A stretch of DNA of 64,000 bases, taken from Chitinophagales bacterium. Its GTDB lineage: Bacteria; Bacteroidota; Bacteroidia; Chitinophagales; Chitinophagaceae. Numbering within the stretch: position 1 is the stretch's first letter; every line of letters starts with the position of its first letter. The notes under the pieces were generated by a model. It saw only the letters and a program-made list of their open reading frames with translations. It had not been told where the DNA came from and searched no databases. Both the position numbers and the translations under genes were made by a program. The stretch spans positions 35,535 through 99,534 of the forward strand of contig JAFLBM010000019.1 of assembly GCA_017303455.1 (NCBI GenBank), in the 5' to 3' direction. This document shows positions 25,200-34,307 of the stretch, one piece after another.

Positions 25200-26687
25200 A
25201 TGGCAAACGATACAAATAAGTTCCAGGCGATCATTTCGCATTGCAAGGAATACGGGTTCATTTTCCCCAGCAGCGAGATCTATGACGGGCTGCAGGCGGT
25301 CTATGATTATGGCCAGATGGGCAGTGAACTGAAAAAGAATATCAAAGACTACTGGTGGAAGAGCATGACGCAACTCCAGGATAATATTGTGGGTATTGAT
25401 GCAGCTATTTTTATGCATCCCACCACCTGGAAGGCCAGCGGCCACGTTGATAATTTCAACGACCCGATGATCGATAATAAGGATAGTAAGAAAAGATACA
25501 GGGTGGATCATTTGATCGAAGCATTTGCAGAAGAACAGAAAACAACGGGCAATGAGCAACTGGCGAATGATGTTCTTGCGCAGATGGATGCTTTGCTGGC
25601 AAAAGATGATTTTGCCGGTTTAAAAAAACTGATCGAGGATAATAAAATGAAATGTGCCATCAGCGGCACGGGCAACTGGACTGATATCCGCCAGTTCAAC
25701 CTCATGTTCTCTACAGAGTTTGGCTCCATGGAGACTGCTGAAATCCCCCCTGCGGGGGGTGGGGGGGCTAATAAAGTGTACCTGCGGCCTGAAACCGCAC
25801 AGGGTATCTTCGTCAACTTCCTGAATGTGCAGAAAACAGGACGCATGAAAATACCTTTTGGTATTGCACAGATCGGTAAGGCTTTCCGGAATGAGATTGT
25901 AGCAAGACAGTTTATTTTCCGCATGCGGGAATTTGAACAGATGGAAATGCAGTTCTTCATCCGCCCCGGCACACAGAAAGAATGGTATGAAAAATGGAAA
26001 GCCACAAGACTGGAATGGCATCAATCCTTAGGTATCCCGGCTGAAAAATATCGTTACCATGATCATGTGAAGCTGGCGCACTATGCCGATGCAGCCTGTG
26101 ATATTGAATTTGAATTCCCGATTGGTTTCAAAGAACTGGAAGGCATTCACAGCAGAACCGACTTCGATTTGAAACAACACCAGGAATACAGCAAGAAAAA
26201 GCAACAGTATTTCGATAATGATATTGACCCGGCCACCGGCAAACCTTATGGTAATTATATACCGTATGTAATTGAAACATCGATCGGTTTAGACCGGATG
26301 TTCCTTGCTGTTGTCAGTCATGCTTATGAAGAGCAGGACCTCAGCACCCCGGAAAAACCCGACAGCCGGGTGGTCCTGAAATTCCCGGCCAAACTGGCCC
26401 CGATCAAACTGGCGGTATTACCCCTGACCAAGAAAGATGGCCTGCCGGAAATTGCCGAACAGATCATGACAGACCTGAAACCGCATTTCCGCTGTTTCTA
26501 TGAAGAAAAGGATTCCATTGGTAAACGGTACCGCCGGATGGATGCACTCGGAACCCCGTTTTGTGTAACGGTCGATCACCAGACCAAAGAAGATAATACC
26601 GTAACGATCCGTCACCGGGATTCGATGGAGCAGGAAAGAGTTCCTATCGGAAAGCTAAAAGAGATAGTCTTGTCTGCAATTGGATAA
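25200..26687 (+). CDS. glyS: Glycyl-tRNA synthetase (alpha2, class II)
   Basis: 495 residues, the dimeric single-chain GlyRS type. Class II motif 2 is FRNEIVARQFIFRMREFEQMEMQ in part, and motif 3 is IGLDRMFLA; the anticodon-binding domain follows (PIKLAVLPL ... RHRDSMEQERVPIG). It charges tRNA-Gly. Oddly, residues about 181-192 (EIPPAGGGGANK) just before YLRPETAQG are coded by a CCCCCC-TGC-GGGGGG hairpin with a G-rich tail (25744-25768), an in-frame insert close to the active-site region. The enzyme is essential, so the insert must be tolerated. The gene ends at an intrinsic terminator. Confidence 0.96.
   Translation: MANDTNKFQAIISHCKEYGFIFPSSEIYDGLQAVYDYGQMGSELKKNIKDYWWKSMTQLQDNIVGIDAAIFMHPTTWKASGHVDNFNDPMIDNKDSKKRYRVDHLIEAFAEEQKTTGNEQLANDVLAQMDALLAKDDFAGLKKLIEDNKMKCAISGTGNWTDIRQFNLMFSTEFGSMETAEIPPAGGGGANKVYLRPETAQGIFVNFLNVQKTGRMKIPFGIAQIGKAFRNEIVARQFIFRMREFEQMEMQFFIRPGTQKEWYEKWKATRLEWHQSLGIPAEKYRYHDHVKLAHYADAACDIEFEFPIGFKELEGIHSRTDFDLKQHQEYSKKKQQYFDNDIDPATGKPYGNYIPYVIETSIGLDRMFLAVVSHAYEEQDLSTPEKPDSRVVLKFPAKLAPIKLAVLPLTKKDGLPEIAEQIMTDLKPHFRCFYEEKDSIGKRYRRMDALGTPFCVTVDHQTKEDNTVTIRHRDSMEQERVPIGKLKEIVLSAIG
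25744..25768. repeat. Palindromic GC-rich element inside glyS
   Basis: TCCCCCCTGCGGGGGG followed by TGGGGGGGC. The CCCCCC/GGGGGG stem has a TGC loop. It has the same design and orientation relative to the coding strand as in the mazG-like gene and nuoD, giving Pro-Ala-Gly-rich residues. Confidence 0.8.
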
Positions 26688-26710
26688 AACAATATAACCT
26701 GTTAAATAGT

Positions 26711-26741
26711 AAGCCCGGAGTAAACATGCTCGGGGCTTTTT
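26711..26741 (+). terminator. Intrinsic terminator of glyS
   Basis: AAGCCCGGAG (26711-26720) pairs with CTCGGGGCTT (26729-26738) with one G-G mismatch, followed by Ts to 26741. Confidence 0.8.
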
Positions 26742-26846
26742 AATTTCCATCCCATTCAAAATCAAGTTTCCGCCTGATGAAGGTCAGTCTGTGCCGGGCA
26801 GGGTATTTCTACTTTGCCCTATCATTTAAGACTTAAAACTTCATAT

Positions 26847-29800
26847 ATGGAAACGATCACCAAGGCGGCTCCCACTGCCGGGAAATCAAAAAATAAGGAA
26901 GTGGTTACCGCCATCATGGATGGAAACGAAGCTGCCTCCTATATTGCCTACAAAACCAGCGAGGTTTGCGCCATTTACCCGATCACTCCTTCTTCTGCCA
27001 TGGGCGAATGGGCCGATGAGTGGAGCAGTAACGAAGTGAAAAATATTTACGACGAAGTTCCCAAGATCATCGAAATGCAGAGTGAAGCCGGTGCTGCCGG
27101 AGCCATTCACGGGGCATTACAAGGCGGGGCATTGGCTTCCACCTTTACCTGTTCGCAGGGTTTGCTGCTGATGATCCCCAATATGTACAAGATCGCCGGT
27201 GAATTAACACCTACTGTTTTTCATATTGCTGCCCGGACCTTAGCCACCCATGCCTTGTCGATTTTTGGTGATCACAGTGATGTGATGGCGGTCCGTTCCA
27301 CCGGTTTTGCCATGTTATTTGGCAATAACCCGCAGGAAGCACATGATATGGCGATGATCGCCACTTCAGCCACTCTCCGTTCAAGAATTCCTTTCCTGAA
27401 TATATTCGATGGTTTCCGCACTTCCCATGAACTGAACCAGGTGGAAGTATTACCGGATAATATTATCAAAGCGATGATCAATGAAGACGATGTGAACAAG
27501 CACCGTCAGCGTTCATTGAACCCTGAGCATCCTTTTATAAGAGGTACTGCACAGAATCCGGATGTGTTCTTCCAGAGCCGTGAAGCCTGCAACAAATTTC
27601 ATTGGGCTGTTCCCGATATCGTGGAAGAAACTATGAAAGACTTCGGTAAACTTACCGGCCGTTATTACAAACCGTTTGAATACCATGGCCACCCGCATCC
27701 CGATCGTGTTATTATCATGATGGGTTCCGGTGCAGAGACCGTGAAAGAAACCGTGGATTATGTCAATAAGATGGGTAAGACAGTTGGTGTGCTTATCGTT
27801 CACCTGTATCGTCCCTTCTCTATTAAGCATTTTATTGATACCCTGCCCAAATCAGTAACAAGTATTGCAGTACTGGATCGTTGTAAAGAACCTAATGCGA
27901 TCGGTGAGCCTTTATATATGGATGTGGTGAATGCACTGAATGAATCACAGGAAAATCATCATGCCCATGTTATTGGTGGCCGTTATGGTCTTTCTTCCAA
28001 AGAATTCACTCCGGGCATGGTAAGAGGTATCTATGCTGAAATGAAGAAAAAGCATCCGAAACAACACTTCACCATCGGTATTGAAGATGATGTGACCCAT
28101 ACAAGTTTGCATTACGACAAAGATTTCTCTTTGGAATCACAACACCTGTTCCGTGGTTTGTTCTATGGTCTCGGTGCTGATGGTACCGTTAGTGCCAATA
28201 AGAACTCGATCAAGATCGTGGGTGATGTGACCGATTATCATGTGCAGGGTTATTTTGTATATGATTCCAAGAAATCAGGTTCACTGACAGTATCCCATTT
28301 ACGGTTCAGTAAACACCCGATTCGTTCTACCTACCTGGTTGACTCTGCTAATTTTGTGGCTTGTCACCATTTTAATTACCTGAAGAAATATGATGTATTA
28401 AAATATGCAGAAGACGGTGCTACTTTCTTATTGAATGCGCCTTATGCAGTGGATGAGGTTTGGGCGCAACTGCCCCGGAAGATCCAGGAAGAGATCGTTC
28501 ATAAGAAATTAAAATTCTATGTGATCAATGCATCGAAAGTGGCGAAAGAAACCGGTATGGGATCCAAGATCAACTCGATCCTGCAAACCTGCTTCTTTGC
28601 TATTTCCAATGTGATGACAAGAGACCTGGCGATACAATATATCAAGAGTGCCATTAAGAAATCCTACAGCCGCAAGGGCGATGAAGTGGTACAGAAAAAC
28701 TACCAGGCGGTTGACCAGACACTGGAAAACTTACATAAGATCGATTATACCGGTTTTGAAATTGGTACCAAAGAAATTGAAGCACCTGTTTCCTTATCTG
28801 CTCCGGACTTTGTGCAGGAAGTATTGGGTAAGATCATTGCCGGTGAAGGTGACAGCCTGCCCGTGAGTGCTTTCCCGATAGACGGCACTTATCCTTCCGG
28901 AACAACGAAATGGGAAAAAAGAAATATTGCTGACCAGGTTCCTGTTTGGGATCCTTCACTCTGTTCCCAGTGCGGCAAATGTTACTTTGTTTGTCCTCAC
29001 GCAGCGATCCGGGTGAAAGTATATGACCGTGACTGGCTGCCGGATGCACCTTCTTTCTTTAAACATACTGACCCGATCGGTAAAGAATTTATCAAAGACA
29101 AAGAAGCGTATACTTTACAGGTGGCGGTGGAAGATTGTACCGGTTGCAAATTATGTACTGAAGTTTGCCCGATAGAAAATAAGACAGAGCCCGGTCATAA
29201 GGCTATTGATATGAAAGATGTGCAGCCGATCAAAGAAGCAGAAAAAAATAACTGGGACTTCTTCTTATCACTGCCGGATATTGACAGGTCAAGAGTGAAT
29301 AAAGCTACCGTGAAAGGTTCCCAGTTACTGGAGCCCTTATTTGAATTTTCCGGTGCCTGCAGCGGTTGTGGTGAAACACCTTACCTGAAATTGCTGACTC
29401 AATTGTTTGGTGACCGGATGATCGTGGCCAATGCAACAGGTTGTTCTTCCATCTTTGGTGCCAACCTGCCAACCACGCCATGGACCAAAGATGCACAGGG
29501 ACATGGACCGGCCTGGGCCAACTCACTGTTTGAAGACAATGCAGAATTTGGTTTGGGTATCAAACTCGCTACCGATAAGAAAAGAGATATGGCCATTCAC
29601 CTGCTGCGGAAACTAAGAGAAGAAGTAGGCAGCGAACTGGCAGATACTATTTTACAGAATGCAGAAAATTCAGAAGCAGAACTGGCACAACAAAGAGTGA
29701 GTGTGAACGAGCTGAGGAAACGCCTGCGCCAGTTGCAAACAGAAGAATCATTCCGCCTGTACCAGGTAGCTGAATTCTTGGAGAAAAAATCCATGTGGAT

Positions 29801-30422
29801 CGTGGGTGGTGATGGCTGGGCTTATGATATTGGTTTCAGTGGTCTCGACCATGTACTCAGTACTGGTGAGAATGTGAACATACTGGTGATGGATACAGAA
29901 GTGTATTCCAATACCGGCGGACAAAAATCCAAAGCATCACCGGTGGGTGCCAGTGCCAAGTTTGCGATCAAAGGGAAAACAAACGGTAAGAAAGATTTGG
30001 CGATGCAGGCTATTGCACACGGCAGTGCTTATGTAGCACAAATTGCAATGGGTGCCAATGATGTGCATGCCCTGAAGACTATCCTGGAGGCAGAAGCCTA
30101 TCCCGGACCTTCCTTAGTGATCGCTTACAGCCATTGCATTGCGCATGGTTATGATATGTGTCACGGTTTGGATCAGCAGCACTTAGCCGTTAATTCAGGA
30201 TACTGGCCGATCTTCCGGTACAACCCGATGAAAGGAAAAGGGCAACGGTTCACATTGGATTGCAAAGAACCATCTGTACCACTGGATGAATTCCTGTACC
30301 ATGAGAACCGGTTTGCTACTATTAAGAACAATGATCCTGAAAAAGGAGCTGAGTTCTTAGCCATGGCCAACGAAGGCATCCGCCAGCATTGGGACAGGAT
30401 CGAAGCAATGAAAGCACTATAA
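26847..30422 (+). CDS. nifJ: Pyruvate:ferredoxin (flavodoxin) oxidoreductase
   Basis: 1191 residues, the full single-chain PFOR length. Domains in order: pyrimidine-binding domain (YPITPSSAMGEWADEW), transketolase-like and CoA regions, two [4Fe-4S] ferredoxin motifs (CSQCGKCYFVCP from Cys 706; CTGCKLCTEVCP from Cys 764), and a TPP-binding domain (GDGWAYDIGF ... VYSNTGGQ) with the proximal cluster cysteines (CSGCGET). It oxidises pyruvate plus CoA to acetyl-CoA, CO2 and reduced ferredoxin or flavodoxin. It is oxygen-sensitive in most hosts, so it points to anaerobic or microaerobic growth. The start at 26847 gives the usual N-terminus. It stands alone with its own terminator. Confidence 0.97.
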   Translation: METITKAAPTAGKSKNKEVVTAIMDGNEAASYIAYKTSEVCAIYPITPSSAMGEWADEWSSNEVKNIYDEVPKIIEMQSEAGAAGAIHGALQGGALASTFTCSQGLLLMIPNMYKIAGELTPTVFHIAARTLATHALSIFGDHSDVMAVRSTGFAMLFGNNPQEAHDMAMIATSATLRSRIPFLNIFDGFRTSHELNQVEVLPDNIIKAMINEDDVNKHRQRSLNPEHPFIRGTAQNPDVFFQSREACNKFHWAVPDIVEETMKDFGKLTGRYYKPFEYHGHPHPDRVIIMMGSGAETVKETVDYVNKMGKTVGVLIVHLYRPFSIKHFIDTLPKSVTSIAVLDRCKEPNAIGEPLYMDVVNALNESQENHHAHVIGGRYGLSSKEFTPGMVRGIYAEMKKKHPKQHFTIGIEDDVTHTSLHYDKDFSLESQHLFRGLFYGLGADGTVSANKNSIKIVGDVTDYHVQGYFVYDSKKSGSLTVSHLRFSKHPIRSTYLVDSANFVACHHFNYLKKYDVLKYAEDGATFLLNAPYAVDEVWAQLPRKIQEEIVHKKLKFYVINASKVAKETGMGSKINSILQTCFFAISNVMTRDLAIQYIKSAIKKSYSRKGDEVVQKNYQAVDQTLENLHKIDYTGFEIGTKEIEAPVSLSAPDFVQEVLGKIIAGEGDSLPVSAFPIDGTYPSGTTKWEKRNIADQVPVWDPSLCSQCGKCYFVCPHAAIRVKVYDRDWLPDAPSFFKHTDPIGKEFIKDKEAYTLQVAVEDCTGCKLCTEVCPIENKTEPGHKAIDMKDVQPIKEAEKNNWDFFLSLPDIDRSRVNKATVKGSQLLEPLFEFSGACSGCGETPYLKLLTQLFGDRMIVANATGCSSIFGANLPTTPWTKDAQGHGPAWANSLFEDNAEFGLGIKLATDKKRDMAIHLLRKLREEVGSELADTILQNAENSEAELAQQRVSVNELRKRLRQLQTEESFRLYQVAEFLEKKSMWIVGGDGWAYDIGFSGLDHVLSTGENVNILVMDTEVYSNTGGQKSKASPVGASAKFAIKGKTNGKKDLAMQAIAHGSAYVAQIAMGANDVHALKTILEAEAYPGPSLVIAYSHCIAHGYDMCHGLDQQHLAVNSGYWPIFRYNPMKGKGQRFTLDCKEPSVPLDEFLYHENRFATIKNNDPEKGAEFLAMANEGIRQHWDRIEAMKAL

Positions 30423-30443
30423 GGGTAATATAGATGTTTACAA

Positions 30444-30478
30444 AAACAAAGGGGTCTTAACCAGGATCCCTTTTGTTT
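30444..30478 (+). terminator. Terminator hairpin after nifJ
   Basis: AAACAAAGGGGTC (30444-30456) pairs with GATCCCTTTTGTTT (30465-30478) with G-U pairs, 21 bases after the stop. Confidence 0.65.
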
Positions 30479-30581
30479 GCAGCGAATATTTTAACAAGCC
30501 GGTAATGACCGAAATCATAATCAGGACAGGAATATCCGCATATCTTCCGGCATTATTTCATTTTTATTTTATAATATAGTC

Positions 30582-31055
30582 ATGTTTGAATCCATTCATC
30601 CGAATATCAGTCTCTTTTTAGAAAAGCAAACCTGCGCCAGTATTTGTTGTATTGATGAACAGGGCAATCCTTATTGCTTCAGTTGTTTTTATGTCTTTAA
30701 CAACGGAGATGGAATATTGTATTTTAAATCCGCTCTCTCTGCGCATCATTCTCCTATCCTGTTAAAAAATCCTGTTGTGGCAGGTACCGTATTACCTGAT
30801 AAATTAAATACACTACAGGTAAAGGGTATACAGTTTGAAGGCGAGCTATTGCCTGCTGATCATTTGCTGGCCAAAAAAGCTGCTGCCGGGTATTATAAAA
30901 AGAATCCGGCTGCAGTGCTGATACCCGGGGAGATATGGACCATCCGGATCAACCATATCAAGTTTACGGATAATACACTTGGCTTTGGAACTAAGATTAC
31001 CTGGTACAGGGGAGAAAAAGAATTAACCAATCAAAAGAAACCGCAACTGGTTTAA
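30582..31055 (+). CDS. Pyridoxamine-5'-phosphate-oxidase-like split-barrel protein
   Basis: 157 residues. It starts with a helix (FESIHPNISLFLEKQT), then ASICCIDEQGNPYCFSCFYVFNN-type beta strands and FKSALSAHHSPILLKNP, which is the split-barrel FMN-binding pattern of the PNPOx-like / YhbP (UPF0306) family. It may bind FMN or a haem-type ligand; substrate and reaction are unknown. It is in line with the following 603-residue gene (42 bases apart), so the two may be cotranscribed. Confidence 0.7.
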   Translation: MFESIHPNISLFLEKQTCASICCIDEQGNPYCFSCFYVFNNGDGILYFKSALSAHHSPILLKNPVVAGTVLPDKLNTLQVKGIQFEGELLPADHLLAKKAAAGYYKKNPAAVLIPGEIWTIRINHIKFTDNTLGFGTKITWYRGEKELTNQKKPQLV

Positions 31056-31097
31056 TTGCCGGGATACAGGTGTATATAAACTTAATGGATATAGCTA

Positions 31098-32909
31098 ATG
31101 AATTACCCTTCACCACATACATTTCATATCCCGGTCATGGGATTGGCGTACACGATTGATAGTCCTGTTAAAGTTGCCCGGTTTGGCATTTCCTCGGTGA
31201 TCTCCATAGTGGAAGACCGGTTAGTGGAAATGATGCGGAGTTATTATTATCCAAGCATCGGCCAGGAGTATAAACCAATCAGCACAAAGGAAGAAGATTA
31301 CAGGGCCAGGAGGATTACCGACTACCTGGACCTGGTGAATACGATTGTAACAGCACAGGTGGAAAAGATCAGGAATGAAAAATTTGAACCCGGCTCTGAG
31401 ATAGTAAAATATTTTGAACTGCTGCCGGATGACAGTGAGCTAAAAAAGAAGTATCGTCAACTGCTCTTGCTGACAGACCAGTCAGCAAAAGAAAAACTGG
31501 AAACGTATTTACGGCAGCAAATAGAACCGGGACGGATTGATGTGAACATCATGACCAAGACAGACCGGGATAATTATAATGGTAAAGGGGAGTTATTGCA
31601 GGATGGATCAGATGCAGTTGCTGCCCTGCGGGGGTATGCGAAAACTAAGCTCACTAATTCAACGGTCATTTTTTCTGCAGGTATGAATCCCCGCTTATAT
31701 AATTTCCTGGAAAAGTGTAAGGGGTTTGATGTGAGCGAAGACGGTGGGTTCAGCAAAAAAGTGGCGATCAAAGTAAGTGACTACCGTTCGGCACTGATAC
31801 AGGGAAAATACCTGGCGAAAAAAGGGGTCTGGGTAAGTGAGTTCAGGATTGAATCCGGTTTGAATTGCGGCGGTCATGCCTTTGCAACAGAAGGCTATTT
31901 ACTGGGCCCGATACTGGATGAATTCAAATTGAACCGGCAGGAATTAACTGATACCTTGTTTGCGATCTATAATGCCGCTTTATATAAAAAGACAGGCCGC
32001 AAATTGATTTATCCCCCGCGGATGATATTTTCCGCACAAGGCGGTATTGGTACACAGGAAGAAGATTTTTTCTTACGCCGGCATTACGATATAGAAAGTA
32101 CGGGCTGGGGAACACCTTTCCTGTTGGTGCCCGAAGCAACTACTGTCGATGATGCCACACTGGAATTATTAGCTGCAGCAAATGAAAAAGATATTACACT
32201 CAGCCGAAATTCGCCGTTGGGTGTACGGTTTCATTACCTGAAAGGAACCAGTGCGGATGCAGAAAAAGCAACCCGTATCAAAAACGGTAAACCGGGAAGC
32301 CCCTGCACGGAGAAACATCTTGCTTTTAATACAGAATTTACAAAGGAACCGATCTGTACTGCTTCCCACAAATACCAGGCGTTGAAAATAGCCGAATTAC
32401 AGTCACTACGCCTGCCGGAATCCGAATACAAACGGCAACTGGCGGAAGTATTGGACAAAGAATGTTTATGTGTAGGGCTGAGTAATGCTGCGGCCATCAG
32501 CTATAAACAAACTTTTGTAAAAAAATTAAATGCAGTAACGATTTGCCCGGGACCGAATATTGTGCATTTCTCCAAAATAGTATCACTCAAAAAGATGGTG
32601 GCCCATATTTATGGAAGAGCGAATATCCTGGCCAACACAAACCGGCCACATATGTTCATCACCGAACTGAACCTGTATATTGATTACCTCAAAGAACAGC
32701 TGATGGCTGACTTACATTCCGAACAGTTCGCAAAAAGAAAGAAATATTACAACAACTTTTACCAAAATCTCCGGAGTGGAATTAACTACTACCGGAGCCT
32801 GCCTCCGGTGGCAGTTGCCCGCAGGAATGAGTTCTTTAAGGCTTTATATTATACAGAGATCGAACTCGATTCCCTTGATTACCAGTATACGCTTAGCGAT
32901 AAAGGCTGA
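31098..32909 (+). CDS. Conserved protein of unknown function with clustered cysteines (possible FMN / Fe-S enzyme)
   Basis: 603 residues, soluble, no signal peptide. The N-terminus (HIPVMGLAYTIDSPVKVARFG, ISSVISIVED) and segments such as WVSEFRIESGLNCGGHAF and IFSAQGGIGTQEED look like strands and phosphate-binding loops of an alpha/beta or TIM-barrel enzyme, somewhat like flavin-dependent nitronate monooxygenases or glutamate-synthase-type barrels. Five cysteines cluster late (Cys 403, 420, 456, 458, 483), suitable for a metal or Fe-S site. I know no named family for it. It converges on the tpl gene (3 bases apart) and follows a PNPOx-like gene; tnaA/tpl may share a context with it. Confidence 0.6.
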   Translation: MNYPSPHTFHIPVMGLAYTIDSPVKVARFGISSVISIVEDRLVEMMRSYYYPSIGQEYKPISTKEEDYRARRITDYLDLVNTIVTAQVEKIRNEKFEPGSEIVKYFELLPDDSELKKKYRQLLLLTDQSAKEKLETYLRQQIEPGRIDVNIMTKTDRDNYNGKGELLQDGSDAVAALRGYAKTKLTNSTVIFSAGMNPRLYNFLEKCKGFDVSEDGGFSKKVAIKVSDYRSALIQGKYLAKKGVWVSEFRIESGLNCGGHAFATEGYLLGPILDEFKLNRQELTDTLFAIYNAALYKKTGRKLIYPPRMIFSAQGGIGTQEEDFFLRRHYDIESTGWGTPFLLVPEATTVDDATLELLAAANEKDITLSRNSPLGVRFHYLKGTSADAEKATRIKNGKPGSPCTEKHLAFNTEFTKEPICTASHKYQALKIAELQSLRLPESEYKRQLAEVLDKECLCVGLSNAAAISYKQTFVKKLNAVTICPGPNIVHFSKIVSLKKMVAHIYGRANILANTNRPHMFITELNLYIDYLKEQLMADLHSEQFAKRKKYYNNFYQNLRSGINYYRSLPPVAVARRNEFFKALYYTEIELDSLDYQYTLSDKG

Positions 32910-32912
32910 TAC

Positions 32913-34304
32913 TTATTTCGGTAGCTGTTCAAACCTTGCCTGGAAGAACCGCAGGTATTTGGGTTCATAGATCATCTTCAATCCATTGATCTTATGGCGA
33001 CGTTCATAGACCCTTGCCGTTGATTCAGCGATCACATCCATATGCGCCTGTGTGTACACCCGGCGGGGGATCGTAAACCGTACGAGCTCCAGTTTAGGAT
33101 AATAATTTTCACCATTCGCTTTTCTTCCGGCAGATACCACACCTCTTTCCATAGTACGGACCCCTGAATCCAGGTATACTTCTGCGGCTAAGGTTTGTGC
33201 CGGGAACTGGTCCTGCGGAATATGCGGTAAGAATTTTTTGGCATCCACGAATATACCGTGTCCGCCAATTGGTTTTACAATTGGTACACCGTAGCTGATC
33301 ATTTTTTCCCCGAGATAAACAACTTGGCCGACTCTTGCATGAATATGATCATCGTTGATACTTTCCATGATACCGATCGCCATGGCTTCCATATCCCTGC
33401 CGGCCAGCCCTCCATAGGTATGAAGACCTTCATACACCACTACCATATTCCGGGCTTCTTCAAACACATCCCATTCATTCACCGCTAAGAACCCACCGAT
33501 ATTGACCAATGCATCTTTCTTGGCACTCATGGTGGCACCATCCGTATACGAGTTGATCTCTTTAACGATATCCCGGATGGATTTATGCTGATACCCCTTT
33601 TCCCGTTGCTGGATGAAATGCGCATTCTCCGCCACCCTTGTCATATCATGAATGATGCGGATACCATGTTTGTTAGTAAGCGTTCTCAGCTCTTTCAGAT
33701 TTTTCATACTGATCGGCTGACCACCGGCCATGTTCACACTGGTGGCAATACTGATATAAGGGATCTTTGCAGCACCATGTTTTTTGATGAGCTTTTCTAA
33801 TTTATCCAGGTCAACATTCCCTTTAAAAGGAAATTCATTCTCCGGGTCATGGGCTTCATCAATGATGATATCTTCAAATTTCCCCCCGGCCAGTTCCTGG
33901 TGCAGTCTCGTGGTGGTGAAATACATATTGCCCGGAATGATATCTCCTTTTTTGATCAGGATCTTTGATAAAATATTTTCCGCTCCCCGGCCCTGGTGGG
34001 TGGGAACTAAATATTTATAACCATAGATATTCCTGACCACTTCTTCCAGGTGATAAAAATTCCGGCTGCCTGCATAGGCTTCATCGCCGAGCATCATACC
34101 TGCCCATTGATGATCGCTCATGGCAGAAGTGCCACTGTCCGTGAGCAGGTCGATATAAAGATCCTCTGATCTTAATAGAAAAGTATTATAGCCTGCTTCC
34201 AGCAAGGCTTTTTTTCGTTGTGCTTTCGTGGTCATCTTTAAGAGTTCCACCATTTTTATTTTGTAGGGTTCCGCCCAGCTTTTTTTAATAGGAGTATGCA
34301 TCAT
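32913..34304 (-). CDS. tpl: Tyrosine phenol-lyase (beta-tyrosinase)
   Basis: 463 residues, a PLP fold-type I lyase. Signs of TPL rather than tryptophanase: MYFTTTRLHQE, THQGRGAEN, VRTMERGVVSAGR (Arg of the substrate pocket) and C-terminal YEPKYLRFFQARF (the Phe-Phe pair). The PLP Asp and Arg are in HDMTR (Asp 220, Arg 223) and the Schiff-base Lys is in MSAKKD (Lys 263). It would cleave L-tyrosine to phenol, pyruvate and ammonia. It is 3 bases downstream of tnaA. Specificity is assigned by motif memory and is likely but untested. Confidence 0.85.
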   Translation of the reverse strand: MMHTPIKKSWAEPYKIKMVELLKMTTKAQRKKALLEAGYNTFLLRSEDLYIDLLTDSGTSAMSDHQWAGMMLGDEAYAGSRNFYHLEEVVRNIYGYKYLVPTHQGRGAENILSKILIKKGDIIPGNMYFTTTRLHQELAGGKFEDIIIDEAHDPENEFPFKGNVDLDKLEKLIKKHGAAKIPYISIATSVNMAGGQPISMKNLKELRTLTNKHGIRIIHDMTRVAENAHFIQQREKGYQHKSIRDIVKEINSYTDGATMSAKKDALVNIGGFLAVNEWDVFEEARNMVVVYEGLHTYGGLAGRDMEAMAIGIMESINDDHIHARVGQVVYLGEKMISYGVPIVKPIGGHGIFVDAKKFLPHIPQDQFPAQTLAAEVYLDSGVRTMERGVVSAGRKANGENYYPKLELVRFTIPRRVYTQAHMDVIAESTARVYERRHKINGLKMIYEPKYLRFFQARFEQLPK

Positions 34305-34307
34305 TTT

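Noticed and set aside
25508..26005. 165-codon open frame opposite glyS
   Set aside because: It is antisense to conserved class II synthetase motifs.
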